From positions 1-64,000 of the forward strand of contig VEPM01000012.1 in NCBI GenBank assembly GCA_012026795.1: DNA of 64,000 nucleotides. Reading direction: 5' to 3'. Below, piece by piece: positions 1 to 10,100 of this stretch (the stretch's first letter is position 1; each line of letters begins with the position of its first letter). Under the pieces are notes generated by a model. That model saw nothing but the letters and a program-made list of their open reading frames with translations, was not told where the DNA came from and did no database searches. The stretch comes from Candidatus Methanoperedens sp. GTDB lineage: Archaea; Halobacteriota; Methanosarcinia; Methanosarcinales; Methanoperedenaceae. A program made the position numbers and the translations under genes.

Positions 1-69
1 TTGGTTTTCTCTGCTTATACCGCAAGAATAATAAGACGATACAGCAGTATTTATTTTTCATGTTTATCT

Positions 70-87
70 ATGAACCAGCAGGTTCAT
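70..87. repeat. short perfect inverted repeat
   Basis: A 7-bp arm (ATGAACC) is followed by a 4-nt spacer (AGCA) and the exact reverse complement (GGTTCAT). It lies about 60 bp upstream of the decayed integrase reading frame. It could be an operator or recombinase site of the lost element, or chance. The sequence alone cannot decide. Confidence 0.35.
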
Positions 88-145
88 GATTAGTTTCACA
101 TTGCTCTCTGAGGGTTTAAGCAATATGATGGGAGTGAAGTAAGGA

Positions 146-775
146 ATGTTGTACAACTATGAAAAGAATCTCAGGACGACTGAGGAAAGAGTAAGAAGTT
201 CAAACACCAGTGAGGCGAATAAGCAGGTAATATTTGAGTATGAGAGCTATTGTTTTGCAGAAGACCTGAAAGTGGTGAGGGTGATAAAGCATTTAATGGA
301 GCTCAAAGTATTGGCAGAGGTGTTTGGAAAAGATTTCAGTAAGGCTTCCAAACAGGATGTTATTAAACTTGTGGGAGCTATAGAGCGTATGGATAGGTCT
401 GAAGCAACGAAGCGAGACTACAAGAATGAGAGCGGCGCCAGGATAAGCGAGCTTGGAAACCTTAAGATCAAGCATGTGAAGTTTGACCAGTATGGAGCCG
501 TTCTCATGGTAGATGGGAAGACCGGCATGCGTAGAGTGAGGATAATCTTCTCATCGCCTTACCTTGCCACTTGGCTCGTGAATCATCCTTTCAGGGATAA
601 TCCAGAGGCTTTTGTCTGGGTTAGGGATAGGCACCGTCGGCAGAAATGTACCCATGCAATATGGTGCTATCAGGATGCATCTTAAAAGAATGTGCGATCC
701 AGTTGAAAGATAGCCAAGGAGGAAAAAGAGCAACCACTCATATATTTTCCGAGATATTGCCTTGCTCAAGTCCAT
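146..775 (+). pseudogene. decayed tyrosine recombinase (integrase)
   Basis: The open frame (146-685) joins an archaeal integrase-like N-terminal SAM-like region (residues about 1-92) directly to the start of a catalytic domain: GARISELGNLKIKHV carries the box I Arg, followed by VDGKTGMRRVRI. The linker that normally separates them is missing, so an internal deletion is likely. After about 640 the catalytic homology continues in another frame (AIRMHLKRM, then KSNHSYIFRD, resembling the HPHLFRH box II), which has its own stop. The C-terminal Tyr region is not recognisable. I read this as the remnant of an integrated element whose recombinase has lost function through a deletion and at least one frameshift. 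Confidence 0.7.
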
Positions 776-823
776 AATCTCTTCAGTCCTTTATTTTTTA
801 AATTCATTAATTAAATATTATTA

Positions 824-1171
824 TTAGATTTGATCCTTGATCATTCGTTCCAGTTCTTTTAAAATCTCTTCTATTTCTACTTCTTTCGATTCAAGAACCT
901 CTTCCTTGGAATGCTTATGATATGGAAAAGTCTTTATTTGCCTGTGGTGCGGTGCGTTATCCCATCTCACAATAAGATTCGACCCTGATGACACATGATA
1001 AGCGTATCTTCGCAATCCAGGCATGGCATGTTCCCAGACGTGGAGTTTCCAGCCGTTTATCAAGCGTACCTGAATTTTTAGCCTATAGTATTCACCAAAA
1101 GCATCCGAATCAATAGAGAGAATAGATTCAATGATACTGGATTCCCTTAAAATTTTAACTGTTCTATGCAC
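824..1171 (-). CDS. TumE-family toxin-like protein
   Basis: A 115-aa protein with the hallmark stretch RWDNAPHHRQIKTFPYHKH near residues 69-88, preceded by W-x-L-H-V-W-E-H. This is characteristic of the TumE (DUF6516) family annotated as toxins of toxin-antitoxin pairs. It overlaps the upstream gene by 8 bp on the same strand, so the two are translationally coupled, antitoxin first. Molecular activity is not apparent from the sequence. The C-terminal third is a charged helix (EVEIEEILKELERM). Family assignment is fairly secure from the His-rich motif; toxicity is inferred from the family and gene order. Confidence 0.7.
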   Translation of the reverse strand: MHRTVKILRESSIIESILSIDSDAFGEYYRLKIQVRLINGWKLHVWEHAMPGLRRYAYHVSSGSNLIVRWDNAPHHRQIKTFPYHKHSKEEVLESKEVEIEEILKELERMIKDQI

Positions 1172-1484
1172 TTACACCAGTCTCTTTGGCCGCTTGCTTC
1201 CACACTTTTAACATGTTTTCGGCAGCTTCCCATTCCATCCAGTCGTCTTCCTCAGGGATAGATGCGCCTTTTTCCAGTTTCTTTGAAAAAGTGCCAAAAG
1301 ACGCACCATATTTTTTCTCAAAAGCCTTGAGCTGTTTTTTATAAAATTCTATTTTGTTTTTGATGAATTCTGAAGTTACATCCCTGATGAATTCTCTGGT
1401 GGATCCGTATAGACCAAGTTCCACCAGTGGTCTAGCAGCGTGCTTTAATTCGGTCAGGACCTCATTTTCAATTTCCGAACTCAT
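1164..1484 (-). CDS. putative antitoxin partner of TumE-like toxin
   Basis: A 106-aa acidic, helical protein immediately upstream of the TumE-like gene and overlapping it. The N-terminal half (VLTELKHAARPLVELGLYGSTREFIRDV) resembles the start of short archaeal antitoxins. The middle (KIEFYKKQLKAFEKKYG) is probably coiled coil, and the acidic tail (EEDDWMEWEAAENML) would suit toxin binding. No clear helix-turn-helix is visible. Its role is inferred from order, overlap and size. It could be a TumA-like antitoxin of an unlabelled subfamily. Confidence 0.55.
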   Translation of the reverse strand: MSSEIENEVLTELKHAARPLVELGLYGSTREFIRDVTSEFIKNKIEFYKKQLKAFEKKYGASFGTFSKKLEKGASIPEEDDWMEWEAAENMLKVWKQAAKETGVSA

Positions 1485-1604
1485 AATCTCTTCTCAGAGT
1501 CATTAGAATAAAAGCCTTTTGATGTTGATGTTGAGGATTCGTCCACTTTAATAACATATCTTATGAGAACTTAAAGAAATTCAGATGACGACCCGTGACG
1601 ACTC

Positions 1605-1919
1605 TCAGAAACAATCATTCTTGTTGATCAGGCCATCATGAATATGATGCAGAGCCTGTCCAAGTTGAAATCCAGCATCGTTTTCTTTACCGCTTATCCA
1701 GAAGCGGCGGGCTTGCCCTATCAAGTCTATAATCTTACCGATGTTTGGATTATGGTGCGATTCCATTGATCTTCCATGTTCCTTCCTCCAGCTATTGGTC
1801 TTATCCGGGTATATTACACCTTCTAATAATCCTCTATATGTGGCATGAGGGACTTACTGCTTCCTTGCTGCCGCTATAACAAGTCGTCTATGATCTTTCC
1901 ATTTCATTTTAAGATACAT
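1605..1919 (-). pseudogene. zinc-dependent phospholipase C-like small protein, in-frame stop
   Basis: On the minus strand a frame starts with ATG at 1919 (MYLKMKWKDHRRLVIAAARK), meets TAA at 1856-1854, and continues in the same frame for about 82 codons to a TGA at 1607-1605. The downstream part includes HATYRGLLEGVIYPDK, HHNPNIGKIIDLIGQARRFW and FQLGQALHHIHDG. The pattern of Asp/His residues around 'YPD', 'HH' and 'ALHHIHD' recalls small archaeal relatives of zinc-dependent phospholipase C/S1-P1 nuclease folds. A single in-frame stop separates a good start from the conserved body, so this is best read as a recently inactivated gene. A sequencing error is the alternative. Confidence 0.5.
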
Positions 1920-1979
1920 ATCATACAAGATGAACAAGTAAATGTATTTGTCAATTGTCCATCTTCCTCTCTCCTAAAA

Positions 1980-2116
1980 CTGGTTTCGAAAACGGTTCTG
2001 CATATCGCCGAGGTCGCCCGAAGGGTGGGCGAGGCGCTCAAACCAGAAGAATAATACAAGTATGGCAAGCAGCCGCCGATGTTGAGTGAAGCGAAGCTGA
2101 GGCGGCGTACACTTGT
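1980..2116. ncRNA. candidate structured RNA: two tandem GC-rich compound hairpins
   Basis: Two nested inverted repeats lie side by side. The first has outer arms CTGGTTT (1980-1986) and AAACCAG (2040-2046), inner arms CGCC (2006-2009)/GGCG (2033-2036) and TCGCCC (2014-2019)/GGGCGA (2027-2032). The second has outer arms ACAAGT (2056-2061)/ACTTGT (2111-2116) and inner arms GCCGCC (2072-2077)/GGCGGC (2101-2106). The block is far more GC-rich than its surroundings and contains no convincing protein frame. Strand is undetermined. It could be a non-coding RNA or a palindromic repeat element; I recognise no known family. Confidence 0.4.
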
Positions 2117-2218
2117 CAGATCCGACAGATCTATATTTTGAAGCCAATCATCCAGTCAATTCCTGATGCTGAACGAATGCCCAACCGGAGCGTACCTTAA
2201 CCACATTCTGAAAAACCC

Positions 2219-3871
2219 CTATTTTGCACACAAAACCTCATGTATGGTTTTGAGTAACTTCCCGGTGGTGTAAGGTTTTGGCAAAAAAGCATCTGCAAGG
2301 TCTGAGACTTTCGCAAGTCTATCTTTTTCTGTCAATCCGCTTACTGCAATGATCTTGACATCGGGATTAATTCTCCGGATCGCCCGGATGCTTGACTGGC
2401 CATCCATTACCGGCATCATCATATCCATTAGAATAACTTTGATTTTATCTATATTTCCAGCATACAATGCTACTGCTTCTGCACCATCGTTAGCATTAAG
2501 CACTTTATACCCGTTATCTTCCAATATCGAAAAAGTAACATTACGAATTGCTTCTTCATCTTCAACAACAAGAATCCATTCCCCTTTTCCTGCGAGCAAT
2601 TCAGGTTGTTTCCGCTCCTCACATACCTTGTGTATTTCAGCTATTTCTGTTTTAATCGCAGGCAAATATATTCTGAATGCTGTTCCTTTCCCGATTTCGC
2701 TATACACATTAATGAATCCGCCGTGGCTTTTCACTATCGCAAGAGCAGTTGAAAGACCAAGACCTGTGCCTTTGCCATGCTCCTTTGTTGTGAAAAACGG
2801 TTCAAAAATCCTATCCATTATTTTAGGAGAAATACCTGTTCCGGTATCCGAGACTGCAATGACAACGTAAGAACCAACCTTTGCATCGGTATGCATCATC
2901 ACATAGTTCTTATCAACAAAAAAATTCGAGGCTATGATACTCAATACACCGCCACCTGGCATGGCATCACGGGCATTCACGCACAAATTCATTATAACCT
3001 GGTGCAACTGTGTGGCATCTCCTGAGATGGTAAAGAGATCATCCGGTACATCAGTCTGGAGTTTGATATCTCTTGGGAATGTCTCTTCTGCAATTTTCTC
3101 AATTTCAGATATAAGATGTGTTACCTCAAGAGGTTTGCGTTCACCTTCAACACCCCGTGCAAATGACATGACCTGCTTTATTAAATCAGCACTGCGCTGG
3201 GAGTTCATTTCAAGGATAGTAAGCAATTTCTGGCTCTGTTCATCTTTGAATTTTTCCTTTAGCATACGCAGAGACAGCATCATTGGCGTGAGCATATTGT
3301 TAAGATTATGCGCTATGCCGCCTGAAAGAATGCCTATGCTCTCCATCCGCTGCGCCCGCAATAACTGCGATTCAAGCCTTTTTCTCTCTGTGATGTCGAT
3401 TATCGCTGTTCTACATTGGCTGAAGTTACCCTCTCTATCCTGCACTGCAAGGCTCTCCAGCTGGACATCGAATTGATTCTTATTCTTATCCACAAGTCTA
3501 ATTTCGCAACTTTGCCTGGTTTTGGTTCTAAAAACATTACGCAGATGGCGATAAAACACATCTTTACTATTAAAATCCACGTAAAGAGAAAACGGTGTTT
3601 TAATCAAAAAACTCCTCTCTATTCTTAATTTATTAGCACCAGTTAGGTTTACTTCTATGATAAGCCCGTTTTTATCAAAAGTAAAATAACCTATTGGAGC
3701 GAAATCATATAGGTTAGAATACCTGTTGCGTGAGTCTTCAAGTTCGCTCTGTGTCCTGCGAAGCTCTTCGTTCTGCATTTCCAGTTCCATCTGGTGCACT
3801 TGCAGTTCATGAACCAGATGTTGGACATCCTTGGTCGATAGCTTCTGCAAGTCTACTGTCTGAGGTTTCAA
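2219..3871 (-). CDS. hybrid PAS sensor histidine kinase with receiver domain
   Basis: A 550-aa soluble hybrid kinase. A helical N-terminus (VQHLVHELQVHQMELEMQNEELRR) leads into a PAS domain (about 50-165). HisKA carries the phospho-acceptor His in GGIAHNLNNML. The HATPase domain has an N-box (NLCVNARDAMP), G1 (DTGTGIS) and G2 (GKGTGLGLS). The receiver domain (about 425-545) has acidic EDEE, phospho-acceptor Asp in LMDMMMP and Lys in LPKPY. All catalytic residues are present. There is no membrane segment, so it senses a cytoplasmic cue. The listed start is TTG. The frame stays open upstream to the TAA at 3970-3968, and that extension (SETLRKQAEIA) looks family-like but has no ATG. It follows the CheB-CheR genes on the same strand. 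Confidence 0.85.
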   Translation of the reverse strand: MKPQTVDLQKLSTKDVQHLVHELQVHQMELEMQNEELRRTQSELEDSRNRYSNLYDFAPIGYFTFDKNGLIIEVNLTGANKLRIERSFLIKTPFSLYVDFNSKDVFYRHLRNVFRTKTRQSCEIRLVDKNKNQFDVQLESLAVQDREGNFSQCRTAIIDITERKRLESQLLRAQRMESIGILSGGIAHNLNNMLTPMMLSLRMLKEKFKDEQSQKLLTILEMNSQRSADLIKQVMSFARGVEGERKPLEVTHLISEIEKIAEETFPRDIKLQTDVPDDLFTISGDATQLHQVIMNLCVNARDAMPGGGVLSIIASNFFVDKNYVMMHTDAKVGSYVVIAVSDTGTGISPKIMDRIFEPFFTTKEHGKGTGLGLSTALAIVKSHGGFINVYSEIGKGTAFRIYLPAIKTEIAEIHKVCEERKQPELLAGKGEWILVVEDEEAIRNVTFSILEDNGYKVLNANDGAEAVALYAGNIDKIKVILMDMMMPVMDGQSSIRAIRRINPDVKIIAVSGLTEKDRLAKVSDLADAFLPKPYTTGKLLKTIHEVLCAK

Positions 3872-3967
3872 CGCTATTTCAGCCTGTTTGCGCAGGGTTT
3901 CTGATTTTTCTTGTTTAGATGTAATTCTTTTATCTCCCGCTCTGCTTGAGTTCAGTTTATACTCGCA

Positions 3968-6900
3968 TTAGAGCTTGTCTGAATATCTATTCTGGACAGG
4001 ATTAATTTTCATCCTGTAAATCCTGTCCAAACATTCAGTAATGTCTTCAATAGCCAGGAGTATTCTCTCTGCGCCCTCCGGCTGATATATCTTGTGTGCA
4101 TTGAGCAGCATTACCTTTCGCCCTGTGCCGGAAAACTCATGTTCAACTACGAAATCATTGAGCGCAGTGCCTTTCTGTAAGACATCCTCAAGCTTTTCTT
4201 TCAACTCCGGGATGTCCCACTGGCGGTTGCCTGTGTCGTAGAGGTGTTTGTTCATAGTGTCTTCCTGCGAAACCTGAAATGTCCTGTAAAAAGACTTATT
4301 GGCCATTATAACTTTCAGGTCTTTATCTAGCACCAGAACAGACTCGCGCATTGTATCTATGATGTTGTCAGTAAATACTCTGGCATCATGCTCTAATTTC
4401 TCACATCTCTTTCGCTCTGTGATATTAATGAATGTAATAACAACACCTTCAATAATGTTTTCAGCAGTCCGGTAGGGTAAAATTTTCATCAGGTACCACT
4501 TTTTATTTTTGGTATCCTGCATCTCTGACTCCCTGGGTACTAAAGTGTTGAGCACTTCGTCTGCATCTTTACTCAGATCCTTGTACACCAGGTTCGTGGC
4601 AATATCGATGATTGGTCTTCCGATATCAGTCCTGATCAGGTTTATTATCCTTGTGGCAGCCGGAGTAAAACCTTTAATGCGTGAATCGCCATCCAGAAAG
4701 ATGGTAGCGATCTCACTGCTTGAGATGACATTGTTCAGGTCGCTCACGGTTCTTGACAACTCTTCAATCTTGGTCTGATGCTCTGAGTTGAGAGTTACCA
4801 GCTCCTCGTTGAGCGACTGCAGCTCCTCTTTGGATGCATTCAGCTCCTCGTTTGTGCTCTGCAGTTCCTCATTTGCTGATTGTAGCTCCTCATTTGTCGA
4901 TCTTAGCTCCTCGTTGGAAGCCTGCAATTCCTCTATTGTTGCCTGGAGGTTCTCCCTTGTGGATTTCAATTCCTTTTCCAGATTCGAAACATACTTTTTA
5001 AGCTCTTCTGGCTCATAGACCGCTTTTTTTTCTTCTGATACTTCATGTTCATGCACCGGTACATCCTCAAAAGTGACCAGTATCAGCCCGGCCATGGTTT
5101 CCGGCTCCCTGATGGGCTTTATAGTTAAATTAATGGTTTGATAACCGCCGTTTGTCTTTACGCTCAAATCCCGAAAGATGGCATCCTTTTTCTGCGTTAC
5201 TGCTGTGTGAAGTGCTATGTTCAGTTCCGTTCTTATACCTTCACGCGCCATCTCAAGTATATTCCAGCTCGGTCTGCCAGGTGCAGGTTCAAGGTATTTG
5301 CCAGTTCTGCCGTGGATATAGAGGATATCACCTTTTTCATTCGCAATAACGCAGGGAGGGGCGTAGGCATCAAGCAGTATTTTCTCTGCCTGTTCTGCAA
5401 TCCTTGCCTGTCCATGTCTTACTTCACCCGGTCTGGTAACCTCAATCCTCGGTGCAGGGACTGGTGGTGCTATCAGAGGTAAATGTGCCTTCTCACCTGT
5501 GCTTCTGAAGATTTTCCATTTTTTATCAACAGCAGTATAGAGATCTGTGAGTTCTCCTATGGTCTCTGAACTTCCAAGGAAAAGGAACCCGGCCGGGTTT
5601 AAAGAATAGTGGAAAAGATACAATAGTTTTTTCTGTACATCTGGGACGAGGTAAATCAACAGGTTCCTGCAAATGATAAGGTCTATCTTTAAGAAAGGTG
5701 GGTCACTTATGACATTTTGGGGTGCAAATACCACCATCTCTCTTATATCTTTCTTAATACTGTAGCCCGGCAGGTCGGATTTTTTAACAAAAAAACGGCT
5801 CAAACGCTCAGGAGATACATCAATTGCGATGTTCTCAGGATAAACACCGGTACGGGCTACTTCAATCGCCTCCCTGTCCACATCGGTGGCGAAGATCTGG
5901 ATTTTGAAGTTGCTCTTTACCTCATCCATATATTCTCTGAAGATTATGGCTAAGGAATAGGCTTCTTCACCGGTGGAACATGCAGTCACCCAGCAGCGCA
6001 CCGGTTGAGAATAATTCCTGCCCTTCAGTACCTCCGGTATTGAGTTTTTTTTCAGGTTCTCAAAAGCATCAGGATCCCTGAAAAAACTGGTAACCCCAAT
6101 TAAAAATTCTTTGTAGAGAATATAAATCTCAGGCTGGTTCTCCTGAAGGTAATGGACATAATCTGCTATTTTATCTATCTGGTGAAGATTCATCCTCCGC
6201 TCTATCCTGCGTATGAGAGTACCCTGTTTGTAGTGGGAGAAATCCAGCCCTGTGTTATCCCGGACAAGAATAATTATTTTCTGGAGATGACTGGCAATCT
6301 GCTCGCTTATGACTTTTGCGGGTCTTATACCTGTAGCGTAGAATTGTTTTACATAGTTTAACAGTTGCTCAGGAATCTTCTCAGGCGGCAGGATGAAATC
6401 AACAAGCTCCGTGGCTATGGCGCTCCTGGGCATGCCGTCATAGAGTGCGGATTCTATGTTCTGGACAATGACCATGCCTCCTTCACCTTTTATGGCTTTC
6501 AAGCCCAGGGTGCCTTCCGTCCCTGTTCCTGAGAGAATAATGCAGATAGCCTTTTCTTTCTGGTCATCGGCTAATGATCTGAAAAAGAAATCTATTGGAT
6601 GCCGGACACCCCTGTGCACTATGGGTTCATAAAGATGCAGTATCCCGTGCAGAATTGCCATATCCTTGTTGGGTGGAATGATGTACACGCAGTTCTGCCT
6701 GACCTTCATCCCGTCTTCTACCTGAAAGACTTCCATTTTTGTATATCTCTTTAATATATCAGGCATGACGCTCTTGGCTTTGGGATCAAAGTGCATAACG
6801 ATTATAAAAGCTATTTCGCTGTCAGAAGGCATGTTAGCAAAAAATTTCTCTAAAGCCTCAAGTCCACCTGCTGATGCACCTATGCCCACTATAGGGAAAG

Positions 6901-7048
6901 TTTCCTTTTCATCTTGTTTATCGGTTTCGCTCCAGGCTTGAGAAGAAGGCTCTTCGGTATTTCCGGGGTTCTGGTCTCCTTTTGAGAGATCCGGGTTCTG
7001 CTTTTTGTTGTTATCTGATGTCTTTACCTTTTCAGTCATTTCACACAA
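3968..7048 (-). CDS. CheB-CheR fusion with PAS domains (copy 1)
   Basis: A 1026-aa cytoplasmic protein. After a charged linker comes a CheB methylesterase domain (about 51-235) with GASAGG nucleophile Ser59 and VMHFDP His, but the usual catalytic Asp in 'GTGxDG' is Glu (GTGTEGTLG). CheR follows (about 250-510) with SAM motif [10 protein letters not shown] and ICRNLLIY. Then come a PAS-like region, a heptad coiled coil built of repeated 'EELQSxNEEL' units (about 690-765), and two C-terminal PAS domains. The last residues ([21 protein letters not shown]) are encoded by a dispersed repeat, unlike the paralogue's end. A more usual start is the ATG at 7036. Role: receptor methylation/demethylation or a PAS signalling hub; no receptor gene is nearby. 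Confidence 0.85.
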   Translation of the reverse strand: MCEMTEKVKTSDNNKKQNPDLSKGDQNPGNTEEPSSQAWSETDKQDEKETFPIVGIGASAGGLEALEKFFANMPSDSEIAFIIVMHFDPKAKSVMPDILKRYTKMEVFQVEDGMKVRQNCVYIIPPNKDMAILHGILHLYEPIVHRGVRHPIDFFFRSLADDQKEKAICIILSGTGTEGTLGLKAIKGEGGMVIVQNIESALYDGMPRSAIATELVDFILPPEKIPEQLLNYVKQFYATGIRPAKVISEQIASHLQKIIILVRDNTGLDFSHYKQGTLIRRIERRMNLHQIDKIADYVHYLQENQPEIYILYKEFLIGVTSFFRDPDAFENLKKNSIPEVLKGRNYSQPVRCWVTACSTGEEAYSLAIIFREYMDEVKSNFKIQIFATDVDREAIEVARTGVYPENIAIDVSPERLSRFFVKKSDLPGYSIKKDIREMVVFAPQNVISDPPFLKIDLIICRNLLIYLVPDVQKKLLYLFHYSLNPAGFLFLGSSETIGELTDLYTAVDKKWKIFRSTGEKAHLPLIAPPVPAPRIEVTRPGEVRHGQARIAEQAEKILLDAYAPPCVIANEKGDILYIHGRTGKYLEPAPGRPSWNILEMAREGIRTELNIALHTAVTQKKDAIFRDLSVKTNGGYQTINLTIKPIREPETMAGLILVTFEDVPVHEHEVSEEKKAVYEPEELKKYVSNLEKELKSTRENLQATIEELQASNEELRSTNEELQSANEELQSTNEELNASKEELQSLNEELVTLNSEHQTKIEELSRTVSDLNNVISSSEIATIFLDGDSRIKGFTPAATRIINLIRTDIGRPIIDIATNLVYKDLSKDADEVLNTLVPRESEMQDTKNKKWYLMKILPYRTAENIIEGVVITFINITERKRCEKLEHDARVFTDNIIDTMRESVLVLDKDLKVIMANKSFYRTFQVSQEDTMNKHLYDTGNRQWDIPELKEKLEDVLQKGTALNDFVVEHEFSGTGRKVMLLNAHKIYQPEGAERILLAIEDITECLDRIYRMKINPVQNRYSDKL
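3970..4031. repeat. dispersed inverted-repeat element, copy A (partial)
   Basis: Read on the minus strand, this stretch (GGACAGGATTTACAGGAT, then AATCCTGTCCAGAATA, then ATTCAGACAAGCTCT) is nearly identical to 36403-36474. Differences are a few substitutions and a roughly 10-nt tandem unit. It carries one terminal arm (AGAGCTTGTCTGAA at 3970). The repeat supplies the last 20 or so codons and the stop of the CheB-CheR gene whose 3' end it occupies. Confidence 0.7.
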
Positions 7049-7100
7049 CCAGTATGGTATTAGTAACCATTTATTAATTAACCTGACGATGTTGGTTACA

Positions 7101-10100
7101 TCAGCTTTTCTCCTGGCTGCGCCCCGTTATATCTTCAATGGCAAGAAGGATTCTCTCTGTGCCCTTACCTTCCTGATAGATTCTGCGCGCATTGAGCAGT
7201 AATACCTTTTGTCCTATCCCGGGGAAGTCATGCTCGACCCTGAAATCATTGAACTGAGTGCTCTTCGGTACGATCTCCTCAAGCAGTTTTCTCAATTGCG
7301 GAATATCCCACTGGCGGTAACCAAGGTCGTAGATGAATCTGCTTTCAGTCTCATCCGGCGAAACTTTAAACATCCTGTAAAAAGATCGATTTGCAAGTAT
7401 GATCGTAAGGTTTTCATCCAGTACCAGAAGAGGCTCTCTTATCGTATCTATTATGCTCGTGGTAAATACCCGGTAATCCTGCTCCAGCATCATCTCAGCA
7501 TGCTTGAGCCTGGTGATATCAATGAATGAAATAACAACTCCATCGATAACGTTATCAATTGTCCGGTAGGGCGTAATCCTCATTAAATACCGTTTTTTAT
7601 TTCTTGTATCTTCTACCTCTTTTTCCCTGAAGACTAAATTGTCGAGCACCTGATCCGAATCTTTAGCCAGATCCACGTCCTTCAGGTTCAGAACAATATC
7701 ACTGATCGGGCGACCAATGTCGGTCCGAATGAGATTCATTATCCTGTTAGCTGAAGGGGTAAAACCTTTAATGATCAGGCTATTATCCAGAAAGATAGTG
7801 GCGATCTCCGTGCTTATGAGCACATTGCTCAGGTCGCTGGCAGATTTTGAGAGTTCGTCGATCTTGGTCTGGTGCTCCGCGTTGAGCGTTACCAGCTCCT
7901 CGTTGAGCGATTGCAGTTCTTCTTTGGATGCATTCAGCTCCTCGTTCGTGCTCTGCAGTTCCTCGTTGGCTGACTGCAATTCCTCGTTGGTCGATTTGAG
8001 TTCCTCGTTTGAGGTCTGAAGTTCCTCTATTGTTGCCTGCAGATTTTCTCTTGTGTACTTTAACTCTTTCTCCATTTCAGTAACATATTCTTCAGTCTGT
8101 TTCGATCCGGATGTTAGCTCAGCCGGCTTTGGGACTTCGCGGGGCGGCACATCCTCAAAGACCACCATTATCAGCCCCTGCAATCTTTCCGGCTCGTTTA
8201 TGGGCCTGACCGTCAGGTTGATGGTTTGAACAGAGCCGTTTGTTTTTACATTCAAATTCCGAAAGATAGCGTCCTTTTTTTGCGTTACGACTGTATGAAG
8301 TGCTATGTTCAACTCGGTCCTTATGCCCTGGCGCGCCATCTCCCGCACGTTCAGACTCGGTCTGCCGGACGCCGGCTCCAGATACTTACCCGTCCTCCCG
8401 TGGATATATAGAATATCACCTTTTTCATTTACAATAACACTCGGCGGTGTATAGGTATCGAGCAGCATCTTTTCGATCAGTTCGCCAATATTGACCGGTC
8501 TGGTTTTTATTTCACCCCGTCCCGGCACCTCGACCCTTAGAGCTGAGGGTATAACTCCCGGTACAGGGAGCAGAGGTGTCCTCTCCCCTTTACGTTTAAA
8601 GAGCTTCCATTTTTTATCAACAGGGGAGTAGAGATCTGTGGACTCACCTATAGTTTCTGAACTTCCAATGAAAAGAAATCCATCCTGGTTCAGAGAATAT
8701 TGGAAAATGAGAAGTAATTTTTTCTGTACCTCTGGTACAAGGTATATCATAAGATTCCTGCAACTGATAAGATCCATCCTGAGGAAAGGCGGGTCGCTTA
8801 TGACGTTTTGCGGTGCAAAGACCACCATTTCCCTTATATCTTTATTTACATTATAACTGTCGGAGTTTTTTATAAAAAAACGGCTCAAACGCTCAGGAGA
8901 TACATCGAGAGCGATATTCTCAGGATAAACACCGGTGCGGGCTGCCTCAATCGCTTCCCTGTCAACGTCGGTGGCAAAAATCTGGGCTTTGATATCGCTT
9001 TTTGTCTCATCCATGTATTCTTTCAGGATTATGGCTAAAGAATATGCTTCTTCACCGGTTGAGCACGCAGGAACCCATATCCTCACAGTCTGGTCAGGTG
9101 TCTTATTTTTAAATATCTCCGGCACTACCTCTTCTTTGAGAGCCTTGAAAGCCTCAGGTTCCCTGAAAAAACTTGTAACTCCAATTAAAAACTCTTTATG
9201 GAGAATCTGGATCTCAGCCGGGTTCTCCTGGAGGTAGCGGACATAATCCGATATCCTGCTAATCTGGTGCAGGTTCATCCGCCGGTCGATCCTGCGGATA
9301 AGTGTGCTTTGTTTGTATTGTGAAAAATCCAGCCCTGTCTGGTTCCGGATAAGTATAATTATTTTCTGCAGGTAATTAGTGATCTGTTCGCTCACTATTT
9401 TTTCAGGTCTTATACCTGTAGCATAGAATTGTTTTACATAGTTTAACAGTTGCTCAGGCATCTTCTCAGGCGGCAGGATGAAATCAACAAGCCCTGTGGC
9501 TATGGCGCTTCTTGGCATGCCATCGTAGGCAGCGGATTCTATACTTTGCACCATGACCGCCCCGCCCTCGCCCTTTATGGCTCGTAATCCCAGGGTGCCT
9601 TCGGTGCCTGTCCCTGAGAGAACGATGCAGATAGCATATTCCTTCTGGTCATCTGATAAAGACCTGAAAAAGAAATCTATCGGGTGTCTTACTCCCCTGT
9701 GCACTACAGGTTCGTATAAGTGCAGCGTCCTGTGCAGTATTGCCATGTCCTTGTTGGGCGGAATGATGTACACACAGTTCTGCCTGATTCTCATCCCGTC
9801 ATCTACCTGAAATACCTCCATATTTGTGTACTTCTTTAATATATCTGCCATAATGCTCTTGCCTGTAGGATCGAAGTGCATGACGACCACGAAAGCCACT
9901 CTGCTGTCGGATGGCATATTTGTGAAAAATTTTTCTAAAGCATCAAGACCGCCTGCTGAGGCGCCTATGCCTACTATGGGGAAGATGCCCTCTTCATCAG
10001 CAGTTTTATTTTCTATATCGGGAACAGATTCCCCGTCTTCTTTACTGTCAGATTCCTTTGGGAGCTCATGTCTTTCTTTGTTATTGGTTTTTGATTTCTT

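Noticed and set aside
1845-2054. 69-codon plus-strand open frame
   Set aside because: It runs antisense through the interrupted phospholipase-like gene and then through the GC-rich hairpins. Its composition changes midway and no family pattern is present.
4788-5018. Ser-rich plus-strand frames opposite the CheB-CheR coiled coils
   Set aside because: They are the antisense of repetitive 'EELQSxNEEL' codons, which yields open Ser-rich frames without biological meaning.
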